DNA of 64,000 nucleotides from an uncultured Ruminococcus sp. (GTDB lineage: Bacteria > Bacillota > Clostridia > Lachnospirales > Lachnospiraceae). The stretch covers positions 62,001 to 126,000 of the forward strand of contig FMEL01000003.1 in NCBI GenBank assembly GCA_900066355.1, in the 5' to 3' direction. Below the pieces are notes generated by a model. It was not told the DNA's origin and did no database searches. It was given only the letters and a program-made list of their open reading frames with translations. This document shows, piece by piece, positions 9,073-16,702 of this stretch (its first letter is position 1; each line of letters begins with the position of its first letter). The translations under genes and the position numbers were made by a program.

Positions 9073-9262
9073 GTTATCATCTGAATCTGGTTCGCCTGAA
9101 AAAATTCGTCCAAGTATCGGAATGTACAGGTTTTTGCGTTGATGCAGAAAATGCTGCTGTCTGAGCGTCAGCGAGTTCAGCATTTTCTGTATCGCCTTTA
9201 GCAAAGTTCTGTACTTCCTGATACTTTAGAATTTTTGAATTGAACCATGTTCAGATGATAAC
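9073..9262. repeat. 190-bp imperfect palindrome (long hairpin element, copy 2)
   Basis: The outer arms (9073-9093 and 9242-9262) match at 19 of 21 positions when inverted, including GTTATCATCTGAA with TTCAGATGATAAC. The inner stem is CAGAAAATGCTG (9145-9156) with CAGCATTTTCTG (9178-9189). The two stems share the same centre near 9167, and the sequence between them is also largely complementary. The loop TGTCTGAGCGTCAGCGAGTT (9158-9177) is the inverted form of the loop in the 4888-5100 element with one change, while the stems are unrelated. This points to a family of elements defined by loop and architecture. Confidence 0.8.
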
Positions 9263-9335
9263 TCACAAAAGAGCCATCTCCACTGGAGTTGCATTTATAT
9301 CCCCACACCGGGAATCCTTTATCACTCTCTTCCTC

Positions 9336-10739
9336 TCACGCCCCTGCTATAAATGCCCGTATACTGAACGGCACATCTCTGTACTCCGGCCAGATCACGT
9401 TGAGGAACACAAACAGCGCCAGCACCATCAGTGCCACGCAGATGGCCGCATATACACCTTTTCGTACTTTGTCATTCTTAACCGTCACATCAAAGAGGTT
9501 TCCATATCCCATCACCATAAAATAAGTCATCGGGATCAACATCGGCAAACTGTAACGTCCCTGCGGCTGATAATCAGATGCATAAGAATAATATGCATTC
9601 AAAATATTCGGGATGATCATCGCGACCAACATGAACCAGTTGAACATCCCCTTCACACTCCACTGCTTCTTTACACGAAGCGCAAATGTTTTTACCGGAT
9701 GCAGGAAGATCAGCAAAAATCCAGCCTTAATAAAGTCCATATAATTGTTGATCAGCCACTTCGGCATAAACACATCCATATTTCCGAATCTTCCCACGAA
9801 GCTTTCACTGACAAGTTCCACCCACGAAAATCCCTCAGATTTCGGGAAACCCTGATTCAGCATATCCCAGAAGGTGTAACCTGCCATCTGCGGAGTCTGT
9901 TTCTGAGATGGTTTGTAAGCCGGTTTTGCATACTTCTCTGCACAAATAGAAGACGCATTCATACCAAGGAAATCCCCGTCATAGAGGATGGCATTTCGGA
10001 TAAACCACCATGCTGCCAGAATCAGAACAATTGCGCAGACAAGAAGACCTTTTTTTGCAAAACCTGCGTAGCTGCCGTTCTTCTTTGCCTCCATAAACAA
10101 CGTAATCCCAAAGAAGAAAATACTGCACAAAATAAATCCATATGCATTGTAATAAGACAGTGCACATACTGCCACACCAACCGCAAGAATGATGCAGTTC
10201 TTATATGTCCAGCCTTCCGTGAGATATCGCACCCACGCATAAACGATCACTGCCGTAGAAAATACCGCCAGCGCATCACAGTTGACATAAGTAAATACAA
10301 ACAATGACCCCGGAAGCAAACCGACAAATGCAGCAAAAATCCAGGCTTTTCTGCGGTCAAACAGACGCTTGCCCATATCCAGTGCCAGCCACACTGTACC
10401 AAGCCCCAGAAGAATGTTGACAAAACGTGCTGCCATGAGAAGTGCAAACGGTGCTGTCGTTATGAAACTTACCAGTTTCATAAACACGGCCGCAATCATA
10501 TAGTCCAGAATCGGAGAAAATGCATATGAAATTCCCCATACAATATTTCGAACCGCAGGATCATCTCCGACCGGAAGACTTCCATGCTGATAGATATAAT
10601 AGGCAATCTGATATCGCATCGGCTCATCCGGTCCGGCGCCGTTTGGCTGAACTCTCGCCCACATCAGATAAAACACCAGAAGAAACAGGAAAAACAGAAT
10701 TTCTACTGCCGTTTCCGTACTGACTTTTTTACGTTTCAA
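9336..10739 (-). CDS. GT-C type membrane glycosyltransferase (ArnT/DUF2142-like)
   Basis: This is a polytopic membrane protein of about 467 residues with roughly ten or more hydrophobic segments. Near the first external loop it carries GPDEPMRY (residues 37-43). An acidic pair at this position is typical of GT-C enzymes, which take sugars from polyprenyl-phosphate carriers and transfer them outside the membrane. The TTG at 10739 is preferred because GGAGG lies eight bases upstream; a longer frame starts with TTG at 10763 and would overlap the previous gene. It is the last gene of the five-gene operon. Within that set it would play the ArnT-like final transfer step. The acceptor is unknown; a wall polysaccharide is plausible. 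Confidence 0.75.
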   Translation of the reverse strand: MKRKKVSTETAVEILFFLFLLVFYLMWARVQPNGAGPDEPMRYQIAYYIYQHGSLPVGDDPAVRNIVWGISYAFSPILDYMIAAVFMKLVSFITTAPFALLMAARFVNILLGLGTVWLALDMGKRLFDRRKAWIFAAFVGLLPGSLFVFTYVNCDALAVFSTAVIVYAWVRYLTEGWTYKNCIILAVGVAVCALSYYNAYGFILCSIFFFGITLFMEAKKNGSYAGFAKKGLLVCAIVLILAAWWFIRNAILYDGDFLGMNASSICAEKYAKPAYKPSQKQTPQMAGYTFWDMLNQGFPKSEGFSWVELVSESFVGRFGNMDVFMPKWLINNYMDFIKAGFLLIFLHPVKTFALRVKKQWSVKGMFNWFMLVAMIIPNILNAYYSYASDYQPQGRYSLPMLIPMTYFMVMGYGNLFDVTVKNDKVRKGVYAAICVALMVLALFVFLNVIWPEYRDVPFSIRAFIAGA

Positions 10740-10759
10740 TACTCTTTCCTCCACTGCAC

Positions 10760-11887
10760 TCAAAATTCAAACTGATGGATCTTTTCTGCAATATAATCTA
10801 CATTGTCCATAGAAAGATCATAAAACATCGGAAGTCTCAGAAGACGTTCGCTCTCCTTCGTCGTATATACATCTTCACCACAGAATCTTCCAAACTTTTC
10901 TCCCGCCGGAGAACTGTGGAGTGGAACATAATGAAATGCCGGAGCGATTCCGTTTTCACGAAGATATGCGATCAGTCTGGTACGGGTAGTCAGATCTTTC
11001 ACCTTAATATAGTACATATGTGCATTATGCGCACAGCCATCCGGAACAAAAGGACGGTCAAGTTTACCCTGTGCTTCCAGATCTGCCAGTCTCTCATGAT
11101 AACCGTCATAAACCTGATGACGTTTCCGGTTGATCTTGTCACATTCTTCCAGCTGCGCATACAGATATGCCGCATTCATCTCACTTGGAAGATAAGAAGA
11201 ACCATAATCGATCCAGCGATATTTATCTACCTGTCCACGGAAGAATTTACTTCTGTCCGTGCCCTTTTCCCTGAGAATTTCTGCTTTTTCCTGATATTCA
11301 TTTTTCTGGAAAACAAGCGCACCGCCTTCACCCATCGTAAAGTTTTTGGTTTCGTGGAAACTGTAACAGCCGAAATCGCCGATCGTTCCCAGAGCTTTTC
11401 CATGATAGTAGGCATCTACACCCTGTGCAGCATCTTCCACAACTTTCAGATTATATTTCTGTGCAATTTCCATAATCCTGTTCATCTCACATGCAACACC
11501 GGCATAGTGAACCGGAACGATTGCCCTTGTTTTGTCAGTGATTGCCTGTTCAATAAGATTTTCGTCAATATTCATCGTATCTGGTCTGATATCTACAAAT
11601 ACGATTTTTGCACCACGGAGCACAAAGGCATCAGCCGTCGAAACAAAAGTATAAGACGGCATGATCACTTCGTCTCCCGGTTGGATATCGCTTAAAAACG
11701 CCGCCATTTCCAACGCATGTGTACAGGATGTCGTCAGAAACACCTGATTGACCTCAAAACGTTTCTTCATCCATTCGGAACACAGCTTTGTGTATTTGCC
11801 ATCACCGCAGAGCATTCCCTGCGCAACCGCATCCTGAATATAATTTAATTCTTTTCCGACAAGTGCCGGTCTGTTAAAATCGATCAT
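10760..11887 (-). CDS. wecE: WecE/RffA-like dTDP-4-amino-4,6-dideoxygalactose transaminase
   Basis: This is a PLP-dependent sugar aminotransferase of the DegT/DnrJ/EryC1/StrS family, 375 residues. The N-terminus (IDFNRPALVGKELNYIQ) is characteristic of the WecE/RffA branch. The PLP-binding Asp lies in VVEDAAQGVDA and the Schiff-base lysine in SFHETKNFTMGEGGA near residue 182. WecE enzymes convert dTDP-4-keto-6-deoxyglucose, the RfbB product, to dTDP-Fuc4N. RfbB is encoded at 42592, so the substrate should be available. GAGGAG precedes the ATG, and nine bases separate it from the ATP-grasp gene. The subfamily is well supported; the exact amino sugar is inferred. Confidence 0.85.
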   Translation of the reverse strand: MIDFNRPALVGKELNYIQDAVAQGMLCGDGKYTKLCSEWMKKRFEVNQVFLTTSCTHALEMAAFLSDIQPGDEVIMPSYTFVSTADAFVLRGAKIVFVDIRPDTMNIDENLIEQAITDKTRAIVPVHYAGVACEMNRIMEIAQKYNLKVVEDAAQGVDAYYHGKALGTIGDFGCYSFHETKNFTMGEGGALVFQKNEYQEKAEILREKGTDRSKFFRGQVDKYRWIDYGSSYLPSEMNAAYLYAQLEECDKINRKRHQVYDGYHERLADLEAQGKLDRPFVPDGCAHNAHMYYIKVKDLTTRTRLIAYLRENGIAPAFHYVPLHSSPAGEKFGRFCGEDVYTTKESERLLRLPMFYDLSMDNVDYIAEKIHQFEF

Positions 11888-11896
11888 CTGTCTCCT

Positions 11897-13180
11897 CTAC
11901 TCTTCTGTTATAAAATAATCCGGTATCTGGTTTCGATATGTAATCTCCTGCCCGTCCGGATCAGTCATACTCATCTCGTCAAAGAAATATCCGGTAATCT
12001 CATCCAGCTTTTCTCTGCTCTCTGCTCCTATATAATATAGTGCAAGATATGGATTAGGTCCATATTCCACCACAGCCTCACCTGTCTTATAAAAGATCCA
12101 CGGTTTGGCCACAGCTTCATTTCCGGCAAGTTCATATGCCTTTGTCTGATCAGCAATCTTGCGAAGTTTTCCATGGAAATATACAACTGCCCCATGATGC
12201 AGCGGATGAAAAACGTCATGTCCGGCGAACATCTCTGATATTTTTTCCTTCTGATATACACCGGCCAGCAGGAGTTCTTCTATATTAAAGCCATAGACCA
12301 TATCGGTCAGTTCATGTTCATATCCAAAAAATCTTGCTGCGATCTCGCAGACTTGAATACCTTTACCCGGCTTCCAGAAAAACTGCATCGAAAGCGGTCC
12401 GTCCATCTGACCCGTGTGTGCGATATAAGACTGAAGCAAATCCCTCGCAGGCTCATAAACATACGAAAAAAGCCGGGACGGATAAGCATTTCGCGTACTG
12501 ATTGGAAGCATATCTGCCTCCGGCTGTGTCTTCTCTCTGTCCGCAATGCTGATCACATTCACTTTGCCATCATTGACCCAGGTCATCATATTAAACTCAA
12601 ATCCATCATTGTACTCTTCTACAAGCACCTCTTCCAGATCTGTAAATTCTGCGGTTCGCGTAACCTGCTCAGCCAGCTCCCTCTCATCATAAATAATATA
12701 GATTCCTCTGGAACCATATTTATCCATCGGCTTACTGATCAGAGGATACGACAGATTCTGAACCAGTTGTTTTATTTTATCCGGTTCGCCGGACAGACTT
12801 ACTGGTATTTTTACATAACCAGGTGTCGGAAGTCCAAGCTCCGAGAGTGTCTGACGGCACACGGATTTGTCACGATACCACGGAAGCTGCTCCGGTTTCA
12901 GATAGCACGGAAGATCTGCTTTCGCCGCAATTTTGACCATGCATTCCATCAAAAGGTCAGAAAACGAAGTGATGATCCCGTCAATCTTTTCTTTCTTACA
13001 GAGTTCTGCGATCGCATCTGTATCTGTCACCGGTAAAACATACGAAGCATCGGCATATGCCCGCGCCTCTCCATTCGGATAGCCGTCACAGACGATCGTA
13101 TAATATCCTTTTTGTTTTGCTTTCTGTACGAGCTGTACAAATTCCCCAAGCGTTCCCAGAATCAATAATCTGTGGTTCAT
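11897..13180 (-). CDS. ATP-grasp ligase of unknown substrate
   Basis: This 427-residue protein has an N-terminal pre-ATP-grasp Rossmann-like domain (RLLILGTLGEFVQLVQKAKQ), then an ATP-grasp core. The core has YPLISKPMDKYGSRGIYII as the phosphate-clamping strand-loop region and EIAARFFGYEHE as the metal-binding Glu/Asn-type segment. The family joins a carboxylate to an amine or other nucleophile through an acyl phosphate. The ATG at 13180 overlaps the stop of the preceding gene (ATGA) and has GGGAGG ten bases upstream; a longer frame to 13198 would add six residues. Between two aminosugar-type PLP genes, an attractive guess is acylation of the amino sugar with an amino acid or other acid, but nothing in the sequence fixes the substrate. 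Confidence 0.75.
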   Translation of the reverse strand: MNHRLLILGTLGEFVQLVQKAKQKGYYTIVCDGYPNGEARAYADASYVLPVTDTDAIAELCKKEKIDGIITSFSDLLMECMVKIAAKADLPCYLKPEQLPWYRDKSVCRQTLSELGLPTPGYVKIPVSLSGEPDKIKQLVQNLSYPLISKPMDKYGSRGIYIIYDERELAEQVTRTAEFTDLEEVLVEEYNDGFEFNMMTWVNDGKVNVISIADREKTQPEADMLPISTRNAYPSRLFSYVYEPARDLLQSYIAHTGQMDGPLSMQFFWKPGKGIQVCEIAARFFGYEHELTDMVYGFNIEELLLAGVYQKEKISEMFAGHDVFHPLHHGAVVYFHGKLRKIADQTKAYELAGNEAVAKPWIFYKTGEAVVEYGPNPYLALYYIGAESREKLDEITGYFFDEMSMTDPDGQEITYRNQIPDYFITEE

Positions 13181-14145
13181 TCTGCGGATGCCTCCCATTC
13201 TCTGATCCTTGCTGCCATGTATCTCATCTCCTCTTCACCATATCGCTGATCGCACGGCAGAGGAAGTATATTTGCTGCCCACTGGTATTCCAGCGAATCT
13301 TCACTGCACTGTTCAAACATGTTTTTCCAGTAAGTCGGCACAAAAATTTTGTGTCCCGCCAGCCATCTGCGAAGCTCCATCCCATTCTCATGATAATATG
13401 GATATGCAAACGGACCTTCCGGAATCACACGGTTAAATACAGTCTCTGACGGGAGCAGTTCTGAAAGAAGTGCATAATTCTCTTCTCGCTGCTTTTTGCC
13501 CTTCTCATAATCAATTGCTTTCAGAAGGTTACTCGTCAACCGTGACATCTTCCGGATCTCCATGCCCTCATAACCGGCTGCATTGTCAAGCATTGCCTGA
13601 TAATATTTCCCTGCATCTTCTTCGTAACGTCCCAGAATGTGGCTCATACGCGCACCGGATCTGTCCTCCGGCTTTTCCCCGGATAAAACAACATCTGAAG
13701 ATACGTATGCCCCATCACTGACGCCCCAGAATTTCCGACAGGAATACAGGGTATCCACTCCCTTAAGCGGTTTCTGAAAAAACGCATGTGTATGATCCAC
13801 GATTACGTTGCCATAAACCTTCTGACAGTACAGAATTTTTTCGTCTGTAAGCTGACCATAATAACTGACCAGATAGAGGCATTCCTCTGCCGGAAGTTTC
13901 CGTTCTTCCAGAAGAATGTTTAAATCTGCATCAAGATGGTAGAATTCCACCTCAATATCATGCTCCACACAGATATCAATGACGGACCGGCAAAGAAACA
14001 CCGGAAGATATATCTTCTTATACTGGCGCGTCTCAAGAAGCCACAATAATGCAGTCCTTCCGAGATTCACTTTATACAGGTTCGGATAGTACTCCTCTCC
14101 CGCCATTTCCTCCAGCTCAAAATAACCGCCAATTTCTTTTTTCAT
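13177..14145 (-). CDS. Short divergent DegT/StrS-type PLP protein
   Basis: At 322 residues this is about 50-70 shorter than typical DegT-family aminotransferases. The N-terminal GRTALLWLL resembles the family's substrate/PLP loop. VIVDHTHAFF occupies the place of the PLP-binding Asp, and SCRKFWGVSDGAYV near residue 137 keeps a lysine where the Schiff base forms. The shared fold is therefore likely, but several surrounding family signatures (such as GEGG) are changed. It is coupled to its neighbours: the stop overlaps the ATP-grasp start by four bases, and its ATG shares one base with the stop of the upstream GT2. It could be a second aminotransferase, a dehydratase-like PLP enzyme or a partner subunit. 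Confidence 0.6.
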   Translation of the reverse strand: MKKEIGGYFELEEMAGEEYYPNLYKVNLGRTALLWLLETRQYKKIYLPVFLCRSVIDICVEHDIEVEFYHLDADLNILLEERKLPAEECLYLVSYYGQLTDEKILYCQKVYGNVIVDHTHAFFQKPLKGVDTLYSCRKFWGVSDGAYVSSDVVLSGEKPEDRSGARMSHILGRYEEDAGKYYQAMLDNAAGYEGMEIRKMSRLTSNLLKAIDYEKGKKQREENYALLSELLPSETVFNRVIPEGPFAYPYYHENGMELRRWLAGHKIFVPTYWKNMFEQCSEDSLEYQWAANILPLPCDQRYGEEEMRYMAARIREWEASAE

Positions 14146-15077
14146 CAGTCTGTGTCCTCCCTACGGATCACGTAGTGAGGCATCTTTTTCGCCTCATTCA
14201 AAATATTCATCAGATAAATCCCCATAATACCGATTGATAACAGGATCAGCCCGAAGAAAGCGAGCATCACCAGCATTAAAGATGTCCAGCCTTCGACTGA
14301 AATTCCGAATGCAAAATAACGGACCAAAAAATAAACTGCCATCACCATGCTTACCAGAAAACTTACAATTCCGATATTTCGAACCATAAGAAGCGGAAAT
14401 GCGGTATGTGCGGTAATATCATAGATCAGATCCTTCAGAAGTCTCTTGAAGGAGTAGCCGCTCTTTCCGTAAGCTCTGGCGGCATGCTGTACCGGCACAT
14501 TGATAATACGGTTCGAGGTCAGCACCAGAAGGTTGCCGATCTGCGGCAGATATGTATTCGTCTTTACCATCGCATCTACAAGGAAGCGACGGATCAGACG
14601 GTAACTGGTGATCTGAAGATTCGGGTCTTTGCCGAGCATCCTGGAAGTCGCCCACACAGAAAACTTCGTGCCAAGCCGGCGGATAAAACCATGTTTTCTG
14701 CCTTCATAACTTGCAATGATCGCGTCCACGTCATCACGCTCTCTCATCACCTTGACCATCTTCGGCAGTTCCTCCGGCTGATGCTGTAGATCATCGTCCA
14801 TTGTTACGACAAAATCTCCGCGAACATGCGCAAAACCGCACAAAAGTGCCGGATGCTGCCCAAAGTTTCTTGCCATCTGTATAATTCTGACTCTCTGATC
14901 TTTGTTTCGAAGCTCTGTCATTACTTCGAATGAACGGTCTTTCGATCCGTCATCGACAAGAATCAGCTCAAAATCTTCTTTTATAACCTCCCGGAAAACC
15001 TTTTCCAGTCGGCGGTAAAGTTCCTCAAGTGTGTGTTCTGAATTGTACACAGGAACCACAACGGAATACAAACTCAT
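14145..15077 (-). CDS. GT2 polyprenyl-phosphate glycosyltransferase (GtrB/ArnC-like)
   Basis: This is a 310-residue GT2 enzyme with the DPM1/GtrB/ArnC layout. The GT-A domain begins SVVVPVYNSEHTLEEL and contains VDDGSKD near residue 43 and the DDD metal site in TMDDDLQHQPEE (94-96). Two transmembrane helices follow (about 230-255 and 265-290). Family members load a nucleotide sugar onto undecaprenyl phosphate at the cytoplasmic face. It is the first gene of a five-gene operon running to 9336. Here it would charge the carrier with the sugar made by the neighbouring aminotransferases, as ArnC does for 4-amino-arabinose. The sugar identity is inferred. Confidence 0.85.
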   Translation of the reverse strand: MSLYSVVVPVYNSEHTLEELYRRLEKVFREVIKEDFELILVDDGSKDRSFEVMTELRNKDQRVRIIQMARNFGQHPALLCGFAHVRGDFVVTMDDDLQHQPEELPKMVKVMRERDDVDAIIASYEGRKHGFIRRLGTKFSVWATSRMLGKDPNLQITSYRLIRRFLVDAMVKTNTYLPQIGNLLVLTSNRIINVPVQHAARAYGKSGYSFKRLLKDLIYDITAHTAFPLLMVRNIGIVSFLVSMVMAVYFLVRYFAFGISVEGWTSLMLVMLAFFGLILLSIGIMGIYLMNILNEAKKMPHYVIRREDTD

Positions 15078-15137
15078 ATGTTTTCCTCGCTCTTTCTAAT
15101 TTTAGCATTCATTTTTATCATATCATTTTCGATATGT

Positions 15138-15167
15138 CTTGTAAAGCAATCAAAAAATTCCTGTCAA
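15138..15167 (-). promoter_or_regulatory. Candidate promoter of the Arn-like operon
   Basis: On the minus strand TTGACA (15162-15167) is followed after 18 bases by TACAAG (15138-15143), giving a leader of about 55 bases to the GT2 start. The -10 matches only four of six positions. The 158-base interval 15078-15235 also must hold the promoter for the divergent SMR genes; TACAAT at 15197-15202 is a possible plus-strand -10 without a convincing -35. Confidence 0.45.
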
Positions 15168-15235
15168 TTCCTATTTTAAATCCCCGGTATTTGTTGTACA
15201 ATGTCAGAAAACCATTTATTTTTTTCGGAGGAATC

Positions 15236-15586
15236 ATGAAAAATTTCCGTAATTATCTACAGCTTCATTTAAATATCCTGCTGTTTTCGCTGACAAGCGT
15301 TTTTTCGAAGCTTGCATCGATCCAGTATAACCGAAATGGGCTGCATGCACCGCTTCTCTATGTATTTCTGTTGCTTATGATTGCCAACTGCGGCATCTAT
15401 GCGATTGCCTGGCAGCAGGTCATCAAGAAATTTTCTCTGTCAACTGCCTATGCCAACAAAAGCATCTACCTTCTGTGGTCGCAGATCTGGGCAGTGATCA
15501 TCTTTCACGAACAGCTTTCCCCACAGAACATTCTGGGAATCCTGATCGTATTATTTGGAGTATGGACGGTGCAGCGTTATGAATAA
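15236..15586 (+). CDS. SMR/EamA-type small membrane protein A (ArnE/ArnF-like)
   Basis: This 116-residue hydrophobic protein has about four transmembrane helices. A GGAGG site lies five bases before the ATG. The order of charged and small residues (SLSTAYANKSIYLLWSQIW, then ILGILIVLFGVWTV at the end) fits the small multidrug resistance/EamA half-transporters. The next gene encodes a second protein of the same type, and two-gene pairs of this kind include ArnE/ArnF, the proposed flippase for lipid-linked aminoarabinose. Given the adjacent lipid-carrier glycosyltransferase operon, a flippase role is the best inference. A drug or polyamine exporter is the alternative. Confidence 0.65.
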   Translation: MKNFRNYLQLHLNILLFSLTSVFSKLASIQYNRNGLHAPLLYVFLLLMIANCGIYAIAWQQVIKKFSLSTAYANKSIYLLWSQIWAVIIFHEQLSPQNILGILIVLFGVWTVQRYE

Positions 15587-15917
15587 AACATTTCTTCTTA
15601 TTATGCTGGGAGGAACTTTTTTTTCTGCGATTTCCCAGATTCTTTTAAAGCAGAGTGCAAACATCAAATACAGTAATCCCCTCAGAGAGTATCTGAACTG
15701 GCGTGTCATCCTCGCTTATTTTCTTTTTTTTGGTATTCTTCTTCTGAATACCTGGTGCTACACAAAAGTCGATATGCGCTACGGACCGGTCATTGATACC
15801 GCCGCCTATGTATTCGTCCTGCTGCTCTCAAAGGTGATTCTGAAAGAAAAGATCACACGAGGCAAATTTATCGGCAATCTGATCATCATTGCCGGAATCA
15901 TTGTTTATACACTGTAA
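15579..15917 (+). CDS. SMR/EamA-type small membrane protein B
   Basis: This 112-residue protein has about four transmembrane helices and ends VILKEKITRGKFIGNLIIIAG. Such KE..T...-G-I.-AG endings are typical of EamA/SMR halves. The chosen ATG overlaps the stop of the upstream partner (ATGAATAA), indicating translational coupling and probably a heterodimer. A TTG at 15555 in the same frame has no ribosome binding site. A strong bidirectional terminator follows at 15958-15996. Context supports a flippase partner for the Arn-like operon on the other strand. Confidence 0.65.
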   Translation: MNKTFLLIMLGGTFFSAISQILLKQSANIKYSNPLREYLNWRVILAYFLFFGILLLNTWCYTKVDMRYGPVIDTAAYVFVLLLSKVILKEKITRGKFIGNLIIIAGIIVYTL

Positions 15918-15957
15918 TTAATTTACCGGTTACATAAACGCAAAATTTCCTGTGGAT

Positions 15958-15996
15958 AAAACGGACAGATGAGAATTTTTCCCATCTGTCCGTTTT
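15958..15996. terminator. Bidirectional terminator between convergent units
   Basis: AAAACGGACAGATG (15958-15971) pairs perfectly with CATCTGTCCGTTTT (15983-15996). There are A/T tracts on both sides, so it can serve the plus-strand SMR pair and the minus-strand zinc-ribbon gene. Confidence 0.9.
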
Positions 15997-16030
15997 TATC
16001 TGCGCATTTATACCTTGCGGTCAGCTCTGT

Positions 16031-16654
16031 TTATTCTTCTGTTTTTACTTCTTCGGTGATTTCTTCTGCAGCTTCGTCCGCTTTTTCCTCCGGTTCAGCT
16101 CCTGACACTTCTTCTCCAGCTTCGTCTGCTGTCGGTTCTTCGGTAGCCTCTGCAATATCTGCCGCCTCTGTTTCGGCCTCTGTCTCTGCCGCTTCTTCTG
16201 CGGACTCTTCCGACTTTTTTTCTTCCTCTACCTCCTCGGCAGTACCATCGATTGTATCCCCGGCATCTTCTTCCTCTTCCTGTGTCGGACACGCTGCACC
16301 ACAGAATTTACAGAATGCAGCATTCTTCTCAACTTCTTTACCGCAGGATGGGCAGATTCGTCTGGTTCTGATCTTCAACTCGTTGATATCGGTACGTAAC
16401 TGTTCAATCTGTTCCATACGCTGATCAATCTGCTCGCAGAGTGCTTTCTGAGCATCGTCTACCGGCACTTCTTCTTTGTAACGCTGGTACACGATTTTTC
16501 CAAGATCTGCCATAATTTTATCAATCTGACGTTCTTCTGCGGATATTTTATTCTTAAGACGCTGTGTTTCATAAACATCTTCCGCACGTCCGCTTAATTC
16601 TTTTGCAGTTTTTGAAAGTGCCTGTCCGAGATTACCAAAAAAATCCTTTGCCAT
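16031..16654 (-). CDS. Coiled-coil zinc-ribbon protein with acidic tail
   Basis: This 207-residue protein has three parts. A helical, probably coiled-coil segment (about 20-95) contains many Glu/Lys/Arg and IDKIMADLGKIVYQ. A zinc ribbon CPSCG...CKFCG follows (about 101-120). A low-complexity tail is almost only Glu, Ala, Asp and Thr (about 125-207). There is no signal peptide or membrane segment, so it is probably cytoplasmic. I do not recognise a named family beyond the generic zinc-ribbon type. It lies 48 bases downstream of clpX and upstream of the 15958 terminator, so it may be cotranscribed with clpX. Confidence 0.7.
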   Translation of the reverse strand: MAKDFFGNLGQALSKTAKELSGRAEDVYETQRLKNKISAEERQIDKIMADLGKIVYQRYKEEVPVDDAQKALCEQIDQRMEQIEQLRTDINELKIRTRRICPSCGKEVEKNAAFCKFCGAACPTQEEEEDAGDTIDGTAEEVEEEKKSEESAEEAAETEAETEAADIAEATEEPTADEAGEEVSGAEPEEKADEAAEEITEEVKTEE

Positions 16655-16702
16655 AATACATTCCCTCTCTTTCTTAGTCTATGTGAAATCTATGTTGCAA
16701 AA

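Noticed and set aside
8694..9113. A 139-codon minus-strand frame as a real gene
   Set aside because: Its first half is the antisense of a tRNA-Leu fragment and part of a palindrome; only the last ~50 codons look domain-like, so it is listed only as a remnant.
9073..9262. Insertion sequence with terminal inverted repeats
   Set aside because: No transposase frame lies between the arms, and the whole interior is also self-complementary, so it is described as a long hairpin element.
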